DNA from: Variovorax davisae
GTDB lineage: Bacteria; Pseudomonadota; Gammaproteobacteria; Burkholderiales; Burkholderiaceae_C
Reading direction: 5' to 3'
Length of the DNA stretch: 59,527 nucleotides
Assembly: GCF_030316845.1 (NCBI RefSeq)
Contig: NZ_JASZYS010000024.1
Span: 1 to 59,527, forward strand
Below, piece after piece: positions 17,824 to 29,200 of the stretch. Numbering within the stretch: position 1 is the first letter of the stretch; every line of letters starts with the position of its first letter. The translations under genes were made by a program, and so were the position numbers. A model generated the notes under the pieces. That model did not search any database, was not told the origin of the DNA, and saw nothing but the letters and a program-made list of their open reading frames with translations.

Positions 17824-18759
17824 TCAGCCTTTGCTCGCCCGACCCAGCTTGCGCCGGCTGGCGCGCGTGATCGCCTGCACCAGGTGCTGCACGAAGGCCT
17901 GCACCGGCTGCGTCAGGGTCCGGCCTTCGAGCGAGAGCAGCTGCAGCCGGCGCTGCTGCAGCGGCGCATCGGCGAAGGGCCGCGCCACGACCCGGCCCTC
18001 GTCGATCAGGTGCATCACCGTGAGGTAGCCCGACAGCAGCACGTCGGGCGTGCGCAAGAGCGGCAGTTGGGCCGACGAGAAGTTGCTGACGAACACCGGC
18101 CGGTATTGCACGCCGAGCACGCTGCAGGCCTGGTCGAAGAGCTGGCGCGTGGTCACGCCCTTGCTGCCCACGATCAGCGGATAGCGCACCACCTCGGCCA
18201 CCTGCAGCACGCGCTGCCGTGCCAGCGGGTGGTCGGGCCGCAGCACCGCATGCACCGGCGCCGGCGCGGCGTGCTCGACCCGGAGGCCGGGCTCGGGGGC
18301 GACGACGTACTTGAGCACGATGTCGGTCTCGCCGCGCGCCAGCAGCAGGCTGACCTCGTCGGGCGCGCCGACGTGGAGTTCGATCCGGCTGCCGGGATTG
18401 GCGTCCCGGAATCCGCCCACCACGGCCGGCATGAAATGGGCGGCGAAGCCTTCGGTGCAGGCGATGCGGACGCGGCCGGCCTGCTGGCCACCGAGATCGC
18501 GCACCTGTTCGATCACCTGCTCGGCGTCGAGCACCGCGTTGCGCAGGTGCGCCGACAGCTGCAGGCCCGCGGCGGTGAGCGTCATGCCGCGGGCGCTGCG
18601 CTCGAACAGCGCCGTGCCCAAACCGTCCTCGAGCTTGGCGATCTGGCGGCTGACCGCCGATGCCGCGACGAACAGCCGCGCCGCCGCCTGGTTGACCGAG
18701 CCGCTGCGCGCCACTTCGAGGAAATGGCGCATCGGGATGCTGAGGAGGGTGGGTGTCAT
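17824..18759 (-). CDS. LysR-family transcriptional regulator of the M20 peptidase-Bug pair
   Basis: A 311-residue LTTR beginning MTPTLLSIPMRHFLEVARSGSVNQAAARLFVAASAVSRQIAKLEDGLGTALFER, a clear HTH. The ligand domain follows (RVRIACTEGFAAHFMPAVV). The open frame continues upstream for about 140 residues of Arg/Ala-rich sequence that is not LTTR-like, so I start at ATG 18759. It is divergent from the M20 peptidase gene, with a perfect 17-base palindrome ten bases from this start codon. Likely an activator/repressor of the M20-Bug operon. Confidence 0.92.
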   Translation of the reverse strand: MTPTLLSIPMRHFLEVARSGSVNQAAARLFVAASAVSRQIAKLEDGLGTALFERSARGMTLTAAGLQLSAHLRNAVLDAEQVIEQVRDLGGQQAGRVRIACTEGFAAHFMPAVVGGFRDANPGSRIELHVGAPDEVSLLLARGETDIVLKYVVAPEPGLRVEHAAPAPVHAVLRPDHPLARQRVLQVAEVVRYPLIVGSKGVTTRQLFDQACSVLGVQYRPVFVSNFSSAQLPLLRTPDVLLSGYLTVMHLIDEGRVVARPFADAPLQQRRLQLLSLEGRTLTQPVQAFVQHLVQAITRASRRKLGRASKG

Positions 18760-18768
18760 GGGTCGAGT

Positions 18769-18785
18769 ATTGCCTTCAAGGCAAT
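18769..18785. promoter_or_regulatory. Perfect palindrome, probable LysR operator
   Basis: ATTGCCTT-C-AAGGCAAT is an 8-1-8 perfect inverted repeat. It contains the T-N11-A spacing typical of LysR recognition sites (T18771 and A18783). It lies between the LysR gene and the divergent M20 peptidase gene. Confidence 0.65.
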
Positions 18786-18863
18786 AGCAGTGTGCCAAAA
18801 CGATGATGGAAGCAAAGCGCTTCAGGCCTTGTACTTGCAGCACGTCCACGAAACGCAAGCAAC

Positions 18864-20285
18864 ATGACACGCACCGACGCCCTCGCCTCCGCGGCCGAAT
18901 ACTTCGACGACGGCGGATTCTTCGCCGATCTGCAGCGGCGCATCGCCTTTCGCACCGAGAGCGACACCGGCGCCGCCACGCCGGCGCTCGAAGCCTACCT
19001 GCGCGACGAACTGGTGCCGCCGCTCGAAGCGCTCGGCTTCGATTGCGAGCTGATCGCCAATCCGGTCGTCGGCGGCGGCCCGTTCCTGATCGCCCGCCGG
19101 ATCGAGGACGCGGGGCTGCCCACGGTGCTGAGCTACGGCCACGGCGACGTCGTGAGCGGGCAGGACGCGCACTGGGCCGAAGGGCTGACACCCTGGTCGC
19201 TGACCGTTCGCGGCGACCGCTGGTACGGCCGCGGCACGGCCGACAACAAGGGCCAGCACACGGTCAACCTCGGCGGGCTCGCCGCTGTGCTGCGCGCCCG
19301 CGGCGGGCGGCTGGGCTACAACGTGACCTGGCTGATCGAGATGGGCGAGGAAGCCGCCTCGCCTGGGCTGCAGGCAGTCTGCGCGCAGCAGCGCGAGAAG
19401 CTGCGCGCAGACCTGCTGATCGCCTGCGACGGGCCGCGCGTGAGCGCGGACCGGCCGACGCTGTTCCTGGGCTCGCGCGGCGCGGTCAACTTCAGCCTGC
19501 GCGTGCGCGCCCGGCCGCGCGGCTACCACTCGGGCAACTGGGGCGGCGTGCTGGCCAATCCGGCGACCGTGCTGAGCCATGCGGTGGCCTCGCTGGCCGA
19601 CGCGCACGGCCGCATCCTGGTCGAAGCGCTGCGGCCACCGCCGATCCCGGCCTCGGTGCGCGCGGCGCTGGCGGGCATCGCCATCGGCGGCGGCGCCGAG
19701 GATCCGGCCCTCGATGCGGGCTGGGGCGAGCCGGGACTGAATGCGGCCGAGCGGCTGATGGCGTGGAACACGATCGAGGTGCTGGCGCTCGGTGCCGGCT
19801 CGGCCGAACGGCCGGTCAACGCGATCCCGGGCGAGGCGGTGGCGCACTGCCAGTTGCGCTTCGTGGTCGGCACGCCGTGGCAGGAGCTCGCGCAGATCGT
19901 GCGGGCGCATCTGGATGCGCGCGGCTTCGGGCAGGTCGAGGTCGCGGTCACGCTGGCCGGCGCCGCGACCCGGCTCGATGTCGAGAACCCGTGGGTCGAC
20001 TGGGCCCAGCGCTCGATCGCCGACAGCTGCGGCCAGCGCGCCGACCTGTTGCCGAACCTGGCGGGCTCGCTGCCGAACGACGTGTTCGCCGGCCTGCTGG
20101 GGCTGGCGACCTTGTGGGTGCCGCATTCCTACCCGGCCTGCGCGCAGCACGCGCCCAACGAACACCTGCTGGCGCCGCTGGCCCGCGAGGGCCTGCAGCT
20201 CATGGCCGGCCTGTACTGGGACCTCGGCACCGACGCGCCCTGGCAGGCCGGTGCGCTGCCTTCGACTTCCCTTTCTTCACGTTGA
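18864..20285 (+). CDS. M20-family metallopeptidase
   Basis: A 473-residue zinc-dependent hydrolase of the M20/M25/M40 family. The metal ligands and catalytic residues are in place: SYGHGDVV (His and Asp), GRGTADNKGQH (bridging Asp), EMGEEAASPGL (general base Glu and metal Glu) and a late HAPNEH (His). A dimerisation domain (GAVNFSLRVRARPRGYHSG) separates the two halves of the catalytic domain. No signal peptide, so it acts in the cytoplasm, probably on a dipeptide, N-acyl amino acid or carbamoyl compound. It is followed after 13 bases by a Bug-type binding protein gene, suggesting that an imported substrate is hydrolysed. The divergent LysR gene likely controls both. Confidence 0.92.
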   Translation: MTRTDALASAAEYFDDGGFFADLQRRIAFRTESDTGAATPALEAYLRDELVPPLEALGFDCELIANPVVGGGPFLIARRIEDAGLPTVLSYGHGDVVSGQDAHWAEGLTPWSLTVRGDRWYGRGTADNKGQHTVNLGGLAAVLRARGGRLGYNVTWLIEMGEEAASPGLQAVCAQQREKLRADLLIACDGPRVSADRPTLFLGSRGAVNFSLRVRARPRGYHSGNWGGVLANPATVLSHAVASLADAHGRILVEALRPPPIPASVRAALAGIAIGGGAEDPALDAGWGEPGLNAAERLMAWNTIEVLALGAGSAERPVNAIPGEAVAHCQLRFVVGTPWQELAQIVRAHLDARGFGQVEVAVTLAGAATRLDVENPWVDWAQRSIADSCGQRADLLPNLAGSLPNDVFAGLLGLATLWVPHSYPACAQHAPNEHLLAPLAREGLQLMAGLYWDLGTDAPWQAGALPSTSLSSR

Positions 20286-20298
20286 GCCACGATCACCC

Positions 20299-21282
20299 AT
20301 GACCCCGACCCTCTCCCGCCGCGGCCTGACCGCGTTCGCCCTGGCCGCCGCCACCACCCTCGCCTTGCCCGGCTGGGCCCAGGACGCCTGGCCGGCCAAG
20401 CCCGTGAAGCTGGTGGTTCCCTTCCCGCCCGGCGGTGGCACCGACCTGGTGGCGCGGGCCATGGGCCAGAAGCTCGCGGAACGGCTGAAGCAGCCGGTGG
20501 TGATCGACAACAAGCCCGGCGCCTCGACCATCATCGGCACCGACGCGGTGGCCAAGGCCGCGCCCGACGGCTACACGCTGCTGCTGTCGGGTTCGACCAG
20601 CTACAGCGTCAATGCGGCCCTGCGCGCGATGCCCCACGACCCGGTGCGCGACCTGGCACCGATCGCGATCGTGGCGCGCACGCCGCTGGTGCTGGTGGTC
20701 AACGGCAGTGCACCGTGGCACTCCGTGGCCGAACTGGTCGCCGCGGCCAAGGCCAGGCCCAAGGGCATCCGCTATGCGACCTTCGGCAGCGGCTCCGGCC
20801 CGCACCTGGCCGGCGAGCTGCTCGCGTTGGCGGCCGGCGTGCAGCTGCAGGACGTGCCGTACAAGGGCAGCAGCCAGGGCGCCATCGCCCTGATCGGCGG
20901 CGAAATCGAGATGGGCATCGACACCGTGGCTTCGGTCGCACCGCATGTGCGCTCGGGCAAACTGCGGGCGCTCGGCATCGTGGGCGCCACGCGCTCGAGC
21001 CTGCTGCCCGAGGTGCCGACCCTGGCCGAGTTGAAGCTGCCCGAAGCCACCTTCGATGCCTGGTACGGCTTCGCCGCGCCGGCCCGTACGCCGCAGCCCG
21101 TGATCGACCGGCTGGTGCGCGACGTCGGTGCGACGATGGCCGATCCCGCCGTCCAGGCCCAGCTGCGCGCGCAGGGCATGGAGCCGGTGGTGATCGGCGC
21201 GGCGGCCTTCCGCAGCCAGATGGAAAACGAGATCGCGCGCTACCGGGCGCTGGCGCACCGCGCCGGGATCGCGCCGGAATAG
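20299..21282 (+). CDS. Bug/TctC-family periplasmic substrate-binding protein
   Basis: A 327-residue exported binding protein. Residues 1-27 form a signal peptide with an Arg-Arg start (SRRGLTAFALAAATTLALPGWAQ). The mature part begins WPAKPVKLVVPFPPGGGTDLVARAMGQKL, the standard Bug opening, with the ligand-loop AAPDGYTLL and the PEVPTLAE block. Bug proteins bind carboxylates and amides, and feed TctAB transporters or signal through two-component systems. No TctA or TctB gene is adjacent, so it is an orphan. It is probably translated with the M20 peptidase gene 13 bases upstream. Confidence 0.93.
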   Translation: MTPTLSRRGLTAFALAAATTLALPGWAQDAWPAKPVKLVVPFPPGGGTDLVARAMGQKLAERLKQPVVIDNKPGASTIIGTDAVAKAAPDGYTLLLSGSTSYSVNAALRAMPHDPVRDLAPIAIVARTPLVLVVNGSAPWHSVAELVAAAKARPKGIRYATFGSGSGPHLAGELLALAAGVQLQDVPYKGSSQGAIALIGGEIEMGIDTVASVAPHVRSGKLRALGIVGATRSSLLPEVPTLAELKLPEATFDAWYGFAAPARTPQPVIDRLVRDVGATMADPAVQAQLRAQGMEPVVIGAAAFRSQMENEIARYRALAHRAGIAPE

Positions 21283-21288
21283 AGCTGA

Positions 21289-22356
21289 CTAGCGGCCCGC
21301 GGCCTGGTTCTGCGGCCTTTCTTCGCGCCCACCCGGGTGGCGCGCGAAGCGGGCCGGATCGCGGCCATGCACCGGCGCCTCATCGGGCCAGGGCCAGCCG
21401 CCGAACTGGGTGCGGCGGTAGTCGGCCATGGTCTGCGCGATCTCGGCCTGCGTGTTCATCACGAAGGGGCCGTACTGCGCCACCGGTTCGCCGATCGGGC
21501 GGCCCTGCAGCACCAGGAACTCGCTGACCTCCTCGCCGTTGACCAGTTCGACCGCAGCGTCGGCGCGCAGCTCGATCGCCGCGTGGCCGTCGACCGCCTG
21601 GCCGGCGACCGCGACCGAGCGGCCCTTGAAGAAGTAGAGGCTGCGGCGCGTGCCCTCGCCGCTGGCCGCCGGCAGCGTCCAGCGCGCATGGGGCTCCATG
21701 CGCAGGGTCCAGATCGCCACGTCCGCATCGGCGCGGGCGGCCCAGGAATCCGGCGGCGGCGCCAGCGGGCCGCCGGCACCCGGCTCGCCGTCGATCGGCG
21801 CGATCCGGCCCGCGATGCTCGCGACCTCGGTCTTGCGGCCTTCGGCATCGGTGGCGGTGAAGTTCGGGATGTCCTCGGCCCAGAACATCGTGAAGTGCGG
21901 CTCGGCCATCTTGCTGCGCGCCGGCAGGTTCAGCCAGATCTGGAACAGCTCCAGCGGGTTGGCGGCGTCGGCCTTCAGCAGGGGGAACATCTCCGAATGC
22001 ACGATGCCCTTGCCGGCCGTCAGCCACTGGACGTCGCCGCCGCCGAAGCGGGCGGTGGCGCCCAGCGAATCCGAGTGATCGACCAGGCCCTTGCGAACGA
22101 TGGTCACGGTCTCGAAGCCGCGGTGCGGGTGCCCCGGGAAGCCGGGCACGGGATCGCCGTGGTACATGCTCCAGCCGTCCTTGCGGCTGAAGTCCTGGCC
22201 CAGGTCGCGGCCGGCCAGCGGCGCGTCCGGGCCCATCTGCGGGTTGGCCCGCGGGTAGGCGTCGTCGTGGTAGGCGCAGAACAGGAAGGGGTCGATCGTC
22301 GCCCAGGGGAAGCCGAGGGCTTGGATCTGGACGATGGGGCTGGCGGCGGTGGTCAT
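21289..22356 (-). CDS. Pirin-family (bicupin) protein
   Basis: A 355-residue cupin protein. HPHRGFETVTIVRKG and TAGKGIVHSEM carry the three His and one Glu that bind the metal in pirins with quercetinase activity. The second cupin, with EPHARWTLPAASGEG, lacks an obvious metal set. The last 45 residues (FGGWPWPDEAPVHGRDPARFARH) are the usual pirin C terminus. I prefer ATG 22356; an in-frame GTG at 22395 would add 13 residues. Cytoplasmic; function could be a dioxygenase or a regulator. Confidence 0.88.
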   Translation of the reverse strand: MTTAASPIVQIQALGFPWATIDPFLFCAYHDDAYPRANPQMGPDAPLAGRDLGQDFSRKDGWSMYHGDPVPGFPGHPHRGFETVTIVRKGLVDHSDSLGATARFGGGDVQWLTAGKGIVHSEMFPLLKADAANPLELFQIWLNLPARSKMAEPHFTMFWAEDIPNFTATDAEGRKTEVASIAGRIAPIDGEPGAGGPLAPPPDSWAARADADVAIWTLRMEPHARWTLPAASGEGTRRSLYFFKGRSVAVAGQAVDGHAAIELRADAAVELVNGEEVSEFLVLQGRPIGEPVAQYGPFVMNTQAEIAQTMADYRRTQFGGWPWPDEAPVHGRDPARFARHPGGREERPQNQAAGR

Positions 22357-22482
22357 GGTGGCGCTTTCGTGGGGCTGGCGATGGGGCGTGTCCACGGCAG
22401 ATGGGGCCGGCGCCGGGCCGTGAAAGCCCCGGCCATGGAACGCAGTGGCATCGCCGTTGGAACGCCCGCCCCGGGGCCGCGC

Positions 22483-22962
22483 TCAGTGATGGTGGCCGTG
22501 CTCGCCGTGGACGTGGCGGTGGGCGATTTCTTCGTCGGTCGCGGCGCGCACCCCGGTCACGGTCAGGCTGAACTTCAGCGCCTTGCCGGCGAGCGGGTGG
22601 TTGCCGTCGAGGATCACCTGGGGGCCCTTGATCTTCATGACGGTGAAGTGCTGCGGCTCGCCCCGGTCGTTGCGTCCTTCCAACTGGCCGCCGACCTTGA
22701 CGCCGGGCGGGAACTCGCTCTTGGGGATGGTGCGCACCAGCGACTCGTCGCGGGCGCCGAAGGCGTCCTCGGGCTGCAGGTTCAGGGTGGTCTGGAAGCC
22801 GACCTCCTGGCCGTCGAGCGCCGCCTCGATCCTGGGGAAGGTGTTCTCGTAGCCGCCATGCAAATAGACCATCGGGTCGCGGCCCTCGTCGATGAGCTTG
22901 TGGGTGAGGGCGTCGCTCACCTTGTAGCGGAGGGTGACGGCGGTGTTGGCGGTGACTTTCAT
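22483..22962 (-). CDS. FKBP-type peptidyl-prolyl isomerase, SlyD-like
   Basis: A 159-residue protein with the SlyD layout: FKBP half (VSDALTHKLIDEGRDPMVYLHGGYENTFPRIEAALDG), an inserted flap (about residues 75-120, KSEFPPGVKVGGQLEGRND), and return to the FKBP half (ILDGNHPLAGKALKFSLTVTGVR). The C terminus is His-rich (HRHVHGEHGHHH), consistent with nickel binding as in SlyD. It catalyses proline isomerisation and can act as a chaperone or metal carrier in hydrogenase/urease maturation. No such enzyme genes are nearby. Start at ATG 22962. Confidence 0.92.
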   Translation of the reverse strand: MKVTANTAVTLRYKVSDALTHKLIDEGRDPMVYLHGGYENTFPRIEAALDGQEVGFQTTLNLQPEDAFGARDESLVRTIPKSEFPPGVKVGGQLEGRNDRGEPQHFTVMKIKGPQVILDGNHPLAGKALKFSLTVTGVRAATDEEIAHRHVHGEHGHHH

Positions 22963-23119
22963 GGTGTCTTGCAAATGGGTGGCGTCCCGGCAAGGCCGGT
23001 CCGGGGTTGCAAGTCTACGGGCGCGCAGCGCCCGCACGCTTCCCGCGCGGCAGATAGCCGTCCGCCGGTCCGACCGATCGAGAACCGATTTCCGCCCGCC
23101 ACATCGTTCGCCCAACGGC

Positions 23120-23234
23120 CGGATTGCAAACTTATTTCTCATTAATGGAGCTCGGGTATAGCCGAAAGTAGTTACATCTCAGCACCAAATCTCTAACAAT
23201 ATGTATCTTTAGTTAACATTTCTCGAGACTTCCA
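23120..23234 (+). promoter_or_regulatory. AT-rich upstream region of the autotransporter gene
   Basis: The last 115 bases before the autotransporter are much more AT-rich than the surroundings. A possible promoter is TTACAT (about 23172) with AACAAT about 17 bases later; TTGCAA and ATTAAT (23124-23143) form another candidate. The rest of the gap (22963-23119) shows no gene. Confidence 0.35.
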
Positions 23235-26200
23235 ATGAATTGTGTCCACCGCGTCGTCTTCAACCGCAGCAAGGGCGTGTGCCAGGCCGTGTCCGAGGTT
23301 GCCACCGGATCTCACGGAGGGCGCGATGCCGTGTCGACCGTGGAGTCGCCGATGCCGCGCATGTCAGCGCTCGCTTCGATTTGCGCGCTGGCGATCGCGT
23401 CGATGGCGCCGGGCAGCGTCTGGGCGGACGGAGGGGCTGGCGGGGCGAGCTACACCAACGTCGGCGGTACCCGCGCTGCCGGCGGTGCCGGCGGGACGCT
23501 GGCGCAGCCGACGGGCGCCATCGGCGTCACCGGGCCGGTCGTGGACAACGGCAGGACCTACACGGTAGGCGGCGGCGGCGGCGGTGGGGCGATGCTGACG
23601 ACCGGCGCCACCGCGGGTAATGGGGCTGCGGGCGGCAACGGCGGCGGCAACACGCCGGTGGCTTCCGGCGGCGCCGGCGGCGTGGTGGCCGCGGCTTCCC
23701 GCATCACCAGCGCCAGTTCCACGGTCGCCACTGGCACCACCGGCGCCACCGGCGGCGCGGGTGGCGCGGCGACGACCGCGGTGCTTGGCTACATCGACGG
23801 CGGCGGTGGCGGCGGCGGCGGCGGTGGGGCGGGCGTGGTCTTCTCCGGGACCGGCACGCTGACCGTCAACAACACGCTGACCGGTGGCGTGGGCGGTGCG
23901 GGCGGCGCTGCCGGAGCGATGGGTTCCGGCGGGGACTGGGGCTGGGGCGGCGGCGGCGGCGGCGGCCAGGGCGGGGCGGGCCTGCTGACGACCAGCGGCG
24001 GCAACGTCACCGTCAACGCGAGCCGGGCGGTGCGAGGCGGAGCCGGTGGCGCGGGCGGTGCGACCGCTGTGGGTTCCGGCGGCGCCGGCGGCGACGGCGG
24101 CACCGGCGTCCAGGTGACGGGCGGAGGCACGCTCACCAACGCCGGGACCATCGCCGGTGGTGCCGGCGGCGCCGGTGGGTTGTTCACCCAGACCGGCGGA
24201 AGCCTCGGCCTGGCCGGTGCGGGCGGCGTCGCGATCAAGGCGAATGGCGGCGCGACGATCATCAACAGCGGGACGATCACGGGCGGCCTGGCGGGGACGG
24301 GCGCCGGCGCGGCCGGGGTCCGCGCCGATGCGATCCAGTTCTCAGGCATCGGCAACACGCTGACACTCCTGTCCGGTTCCACCATCACGGGCAATGTCGT
24401 CGCGACCGCAGGCGGCAGCGACAGCCTGGTCCTGGGCGGCAACACGAGCAGCAGCTTCGACGCCAGCCAGATCGGCAACACCGCCCAGTACCGCAATTTC
24501 GCGGCCTTCCAGAAGACGGGCACCAGCACCTGGACCCTGACCGGCACGACGACGGCGCTCACGCCCTGGACGATCCAGGCCGGCACCCTGGCGATCGCTT
24601 CGGACGCAAGCCTGGGCGCCACCGCGGGCAGCCTGACCTTGGCGGGCGGCACGCTGCGGACGACCGCCAATGTGACGTCGAACCGCGCGGTCAACCTCGG
24701 CACGGGCGGCGGCACGTTCAACACGGACGCCGCCACGACCCTGACGCTGGGCGGCGCCATCACCGGCAGCACCCGCCTGACCAAGGCCGGCAGCGGCACG
24801 CTAGTGCTGGCCGGCACCGACACCCACAGCGGCGGCACGACCATCACGACCGGCACGCTGCAGGTGGGCAACACCACCACGGCCGGCACGCTGGCCGGCG
24901 ACGTGACGGACAACGCCGCGCTGGTCTTGGCCAACACGGCGGCGCCGATCGCGGGCGTGATCTCGGGCAGCGGCACCGTGACCAAGACCGGCAGCGGCAC
25001 GACCGTGCTGACGGGCAACAACAGCTACACGGGCGCGACGACGATCTCGGCCGGCACGCTGCAGGTCGGCAATGGCGGCGTCACCGGCGCGATCACCGGC
25101 AATGTCACCAATACCGGCGCGCTGGTCTTCAATCGCTCCAACACGCTCACCTACGGCGGCGTCATCTCGGGTGCCGGCACGGTGACCCAGAACGGCACCG
25201 GCACGACCGTGCTGACCGGCACCAACACCTACACCGGCGCCACGACGATCGCGTCCGGCAGCACGCTGCAGCTCGGCACCGGCCCGAGCGGCGGCACCAG
25301 CGGCGCGATCAGCGCTTCGAGCCCCGTGACGAACAACGGCACGCTCGCCTTCAACCGCAGCAACAATTTGACCTTCAGCAACGTGATTTCCGGCAGCGGC
25401 GGCGTGAGCCAGATCGGCACCGGCACGACCACGCTCAGCGGCGCCAACACCTACGGTGGCGGCACCACGATCTCGGCCGGCACCTTGTCGGTGGCGAACA
25501 ACGGCAACCTCGGCAACATCGCCGGCGGCATCACCTTCAATGGCGGCACCCTGAGCACCACCACGGGCTTCACGTCGAGCCGCGCGGTGACGCTGAACGC
25601 CGGCGGCGGCACGGTCAACACCAACGCGAACACGCTGACGCTGAACGGCACCCTCTCCGGCAGCGGCCGCCTGACCAAGGCCGGCAGCGGCACGCTGGTG
25701 CTGGCCGGCACCGACACCCACAGCGGCGGCACGACCATCACGACAGGCACCCTGCAGATCGGCAACGCCACCACGGCCGGCACGCTGGCCGGCGACGTGA
25801 CGGACAACGCGGCGCTGGTCTTGGCCAACACGGCGGCGCCGATCGCGGGCGTGATCTCGGGCAGCGGCACCGTCGCCAAGACCGGCAGCGGCACCACCGT
25901 GCTGACGGGCAACAACACCTACATGGGCACGACCACGATCTCGGCCGGCACGCTGCAGGTCGGCAATGGCGGCGCCACCGGCGCGATCACCGGCAATGTC
26001 ACCAACACCGGCGCGCTGGTCTTCAATCGCTCCAACACGCTCACCTACGGCGGCGTGATCTCGGGTGCCGGCACGGTGACCCAGAACGGCACCGGCACGA
26101 CCGTGCTGACCGGCACCAACACCTACAACGGCGCGACGACGATCGCTTCCGGCACCCTGCAGATCGGAAACGGCGGCGCCACTGGCGCGATCACCGGGTC

Positions 26201-29200
26201 GGGTGCCCTGGTGAACAACGGCACGCTGGCCTTCAACCGAAGCGACAACGTCACCTTCAGCAAGGTGATTTCCGGCACCGGCGGCGTGAGCCAGATCGGC
26301 ACCGGCACGACCACGCTGAGCGGCGCCAACAGCTACAGCGGCGGCACCACCATCTCGGCCGGCACCTTGTCGGTGGCGAGCAACGGCAACCTCGGCAACG
26401 CCACCGGTGGCATCACCTTCAACGGCGGCACCCTGAGCACCACCGGGGGCTTCACGTCGAGCCGCGCGGTGACGCTGAACGCCGGCGGCGGCACGGTCAA
26501 CACCAACGCGAACACGCTGACGCTGGGCGGCGCCCTCTCCGGCAGCGGCAGCCTGACCAAGGCCGGCACCGGCACGCTGGTGCTGGCGGGCACCGACACC
26601 CACAGCGGCGGCACGACCATCACGACCGGCACGCTGCAGATCGGCAACGCCACCACCGCCGGCACGCTCGCCGGCAACGTGACGGACAACGCGGCGCTGG
26701 TCTTCAACAACACGGCGGCGCCGATCGCGGGCGTGATCTCGGGCACCGGCACCGTCGCCAAGACCGGCACCGGCACCACCGTGCTGACCGGCAACAACAC
26801 CTACACGGGCACGACCACGATCTCGGCCGGCACGCTGCAGGTCGGCAACGGCGGCGCCACCGGCGCGATCACCGGCAACGTCGCCAACACCGGCACGCTG
26901 GTCATCAATCGCTCCAACACGCTCACCTACGGCGGCGTGATCTCGGGTGCCGGTACGCTGACCCAGAGCGGTGGCGGCACGACCGTGCTGACCGGCACCA
27001 GCACCTACACCGGCGCCACCACCGTCACGGCCGGCACCCTGCAGGTCGACGGCGCGCTCGGCAACACCGCCGTCGGCGTCGCGAGCGGTGCCACGCTGGC
27101 CGGCAGCGGCTCGATCGCGGGCACCGTGACGGTGGCCAACGGCGGCACGCTGCAAGGCCGCAGCGGTCAGACGCTGACCACCGGCGCGCTGACGCTGGGC
27201 AGCAGCGCGAACGTCAATGTGGCGCTCGGCGCGCCGAGCAGCAGCGCGCTGTTCCAGGTCAATGGCGCCCTCACCCTCGACGGCCAGGTCAACGTCACCG
27301 ACTTCGGCGGCTTCGGTCCCGGCATCTACCGGTTGATGAACTACACCGGCGCGCTGACCGACAACGGTCTGCTGGTCGGCAGCACGCCGAGCGGCACCTC
27401 GCTGTCGGTCCAGACCGCCGTCGCGCAGCAAGTCAACCTGGTCAACACGACCGGCCAGACGCTGCACTTCTGGGACGCCGGCGGCGCGGCCCACCTCAAC
27501 AACGGCGCCGTCGACGGCGGCACGGGCACATGGACGGCGACCTCCGGCAACTGGGCCAACCAGGACGGCAGCCTCAATGCCCCGATGTCGCCGCAACCCG
27601 GTTTCGCGGTGTTCCAGGCGACGCCGGGCACGGTCACGGTCGACACCACGCAAGGCGCGATCGCCGTCACCGGCATGCAGTTCGCCACCGATGGCTATGT
27701 GCTCCAGGGCGGCCCGGTCCAGCTGGACGGCACGCAGGCGATCATCCGTGTCGGCGACGGCAGCGCGACGCCGGTCACTGCCACGGTCGGCACCGTGCTC
27801 GCGGGCGCGGCCAAGCTCGAGAAGACGGACTCGGGCACGCTGGTGCTTACCGGCGCCAACAGCTACGGCGGCGGCACGCTGATCTCGGGCGGCACGCTGC
27901 AGCTCGGCAACGGCGGCAGCAGCGGCTCGATCCTCGGCGACGTCGCCAATGAAGGCACGCTGGCCTTCAACCGCAGCGATGCCGCGACCTTCGCCGGTGT
28001 CATCTCGGGCAGCGGCGGCGTGCAGCAGCTGGGCACCGGCACCACCACGCTCACCGCCGCCAACACCTACACCGGCGGCACCGTGATCACGGCCGGCACG
28101 CTGCAGCTCGGCAACGGCGGCGCCAGCGGCTCGATCACCGGCGACGTGACCAACAACGGCACACTGGCTTTCAACCGCAGCGACGCCGTGGACTTCGCCG
28201 GCACGATCAGCGGCAGCGGCGGCGTGAGCCAGCTCGGCGGCGGCACGACCACCCTCGCCGCCACCAACAGCTACGGCGGCGGCACCCTGATCTCGGCCGG
28301 CAAGCTGGTCGGCAGCGCCGGCAGCTTCGGCACCGGCGCGATCGTCGACAACGCGGCGCTCGAGATCCAGCAGGCCACCGATGCCACCTTCGCCAACGCG
28401 ATCTCCGGCAACGGCAGCTTCACCAAGAGCGGCGCCGGCGCCCTCGACCTGACCGGCGACAGCAGCGCCTTCACCGGCAGCACGCTGGTCAAGACCGGCA
28501 CGCTGGCGGTCAACGGCTCGCTCGGCGGCGCGCTGACGATGGCCAGCGGCACCACGCTGAAGGGCAACGGCACGGTCGGCACGACCGTGATCCAGTCGGG
28601 CGCGACCGTGGCGCCGGGCAATTCGATCGGCACCCTGCACGTGGCCGGCGACCTCACGCTGGCGGCGGGCTCGACCTACCAGGTCGAAGCCGCCGTCGAC
28701 GGCCGCAGCGACCTGATCCGCGCCACCGGCGCGATCCACCTGCAGGGCGGGGCGCTGGCGGTGCTGGCCGACGGCAACTGGAATCCGACCACCACCTACA
28801 CCATCCTCAACGCCGGCACCGGCGTGACCGGCAACTTCGGCGGCATCACGACCAACTTCGCCTTCCTCGATCCGACGCTCAGCTACAGCGCGCAGAACGT
28901 GGTGCTGAGCCTGAAGCGCAACGACACCAGCTTCGAATCGGTCGGCAGCACGCCGAACGAGAGCCAGGCCGGCGGCGCGGTCGACGCCTCGGGCTCCGGC
29001 GCGCTCTACAACGCGGTGGTGAAGCTCGATGCCGTCACGGCCCGCACCGCGTTCGCGCAGCTCGGCGGCGAACTGCATGCCTCGCTCAAGTCGATGGCCA
29101 TCGAGGACAGCCGCTACGTGCGCGACGCCGGCCTCGACCATGCCCGGCGCTCGCTCGGCGGCGTCGCCACCGGCACCGACACCGCCGCGAAGGACGGCGT

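Noticed and set aside
24781..27050. Repeats that might be taken for a CRISPR or satellite array
   Set aside because: Period is about 0.9 kb, in frame, and encodes PATR protein repeats of a single gene.
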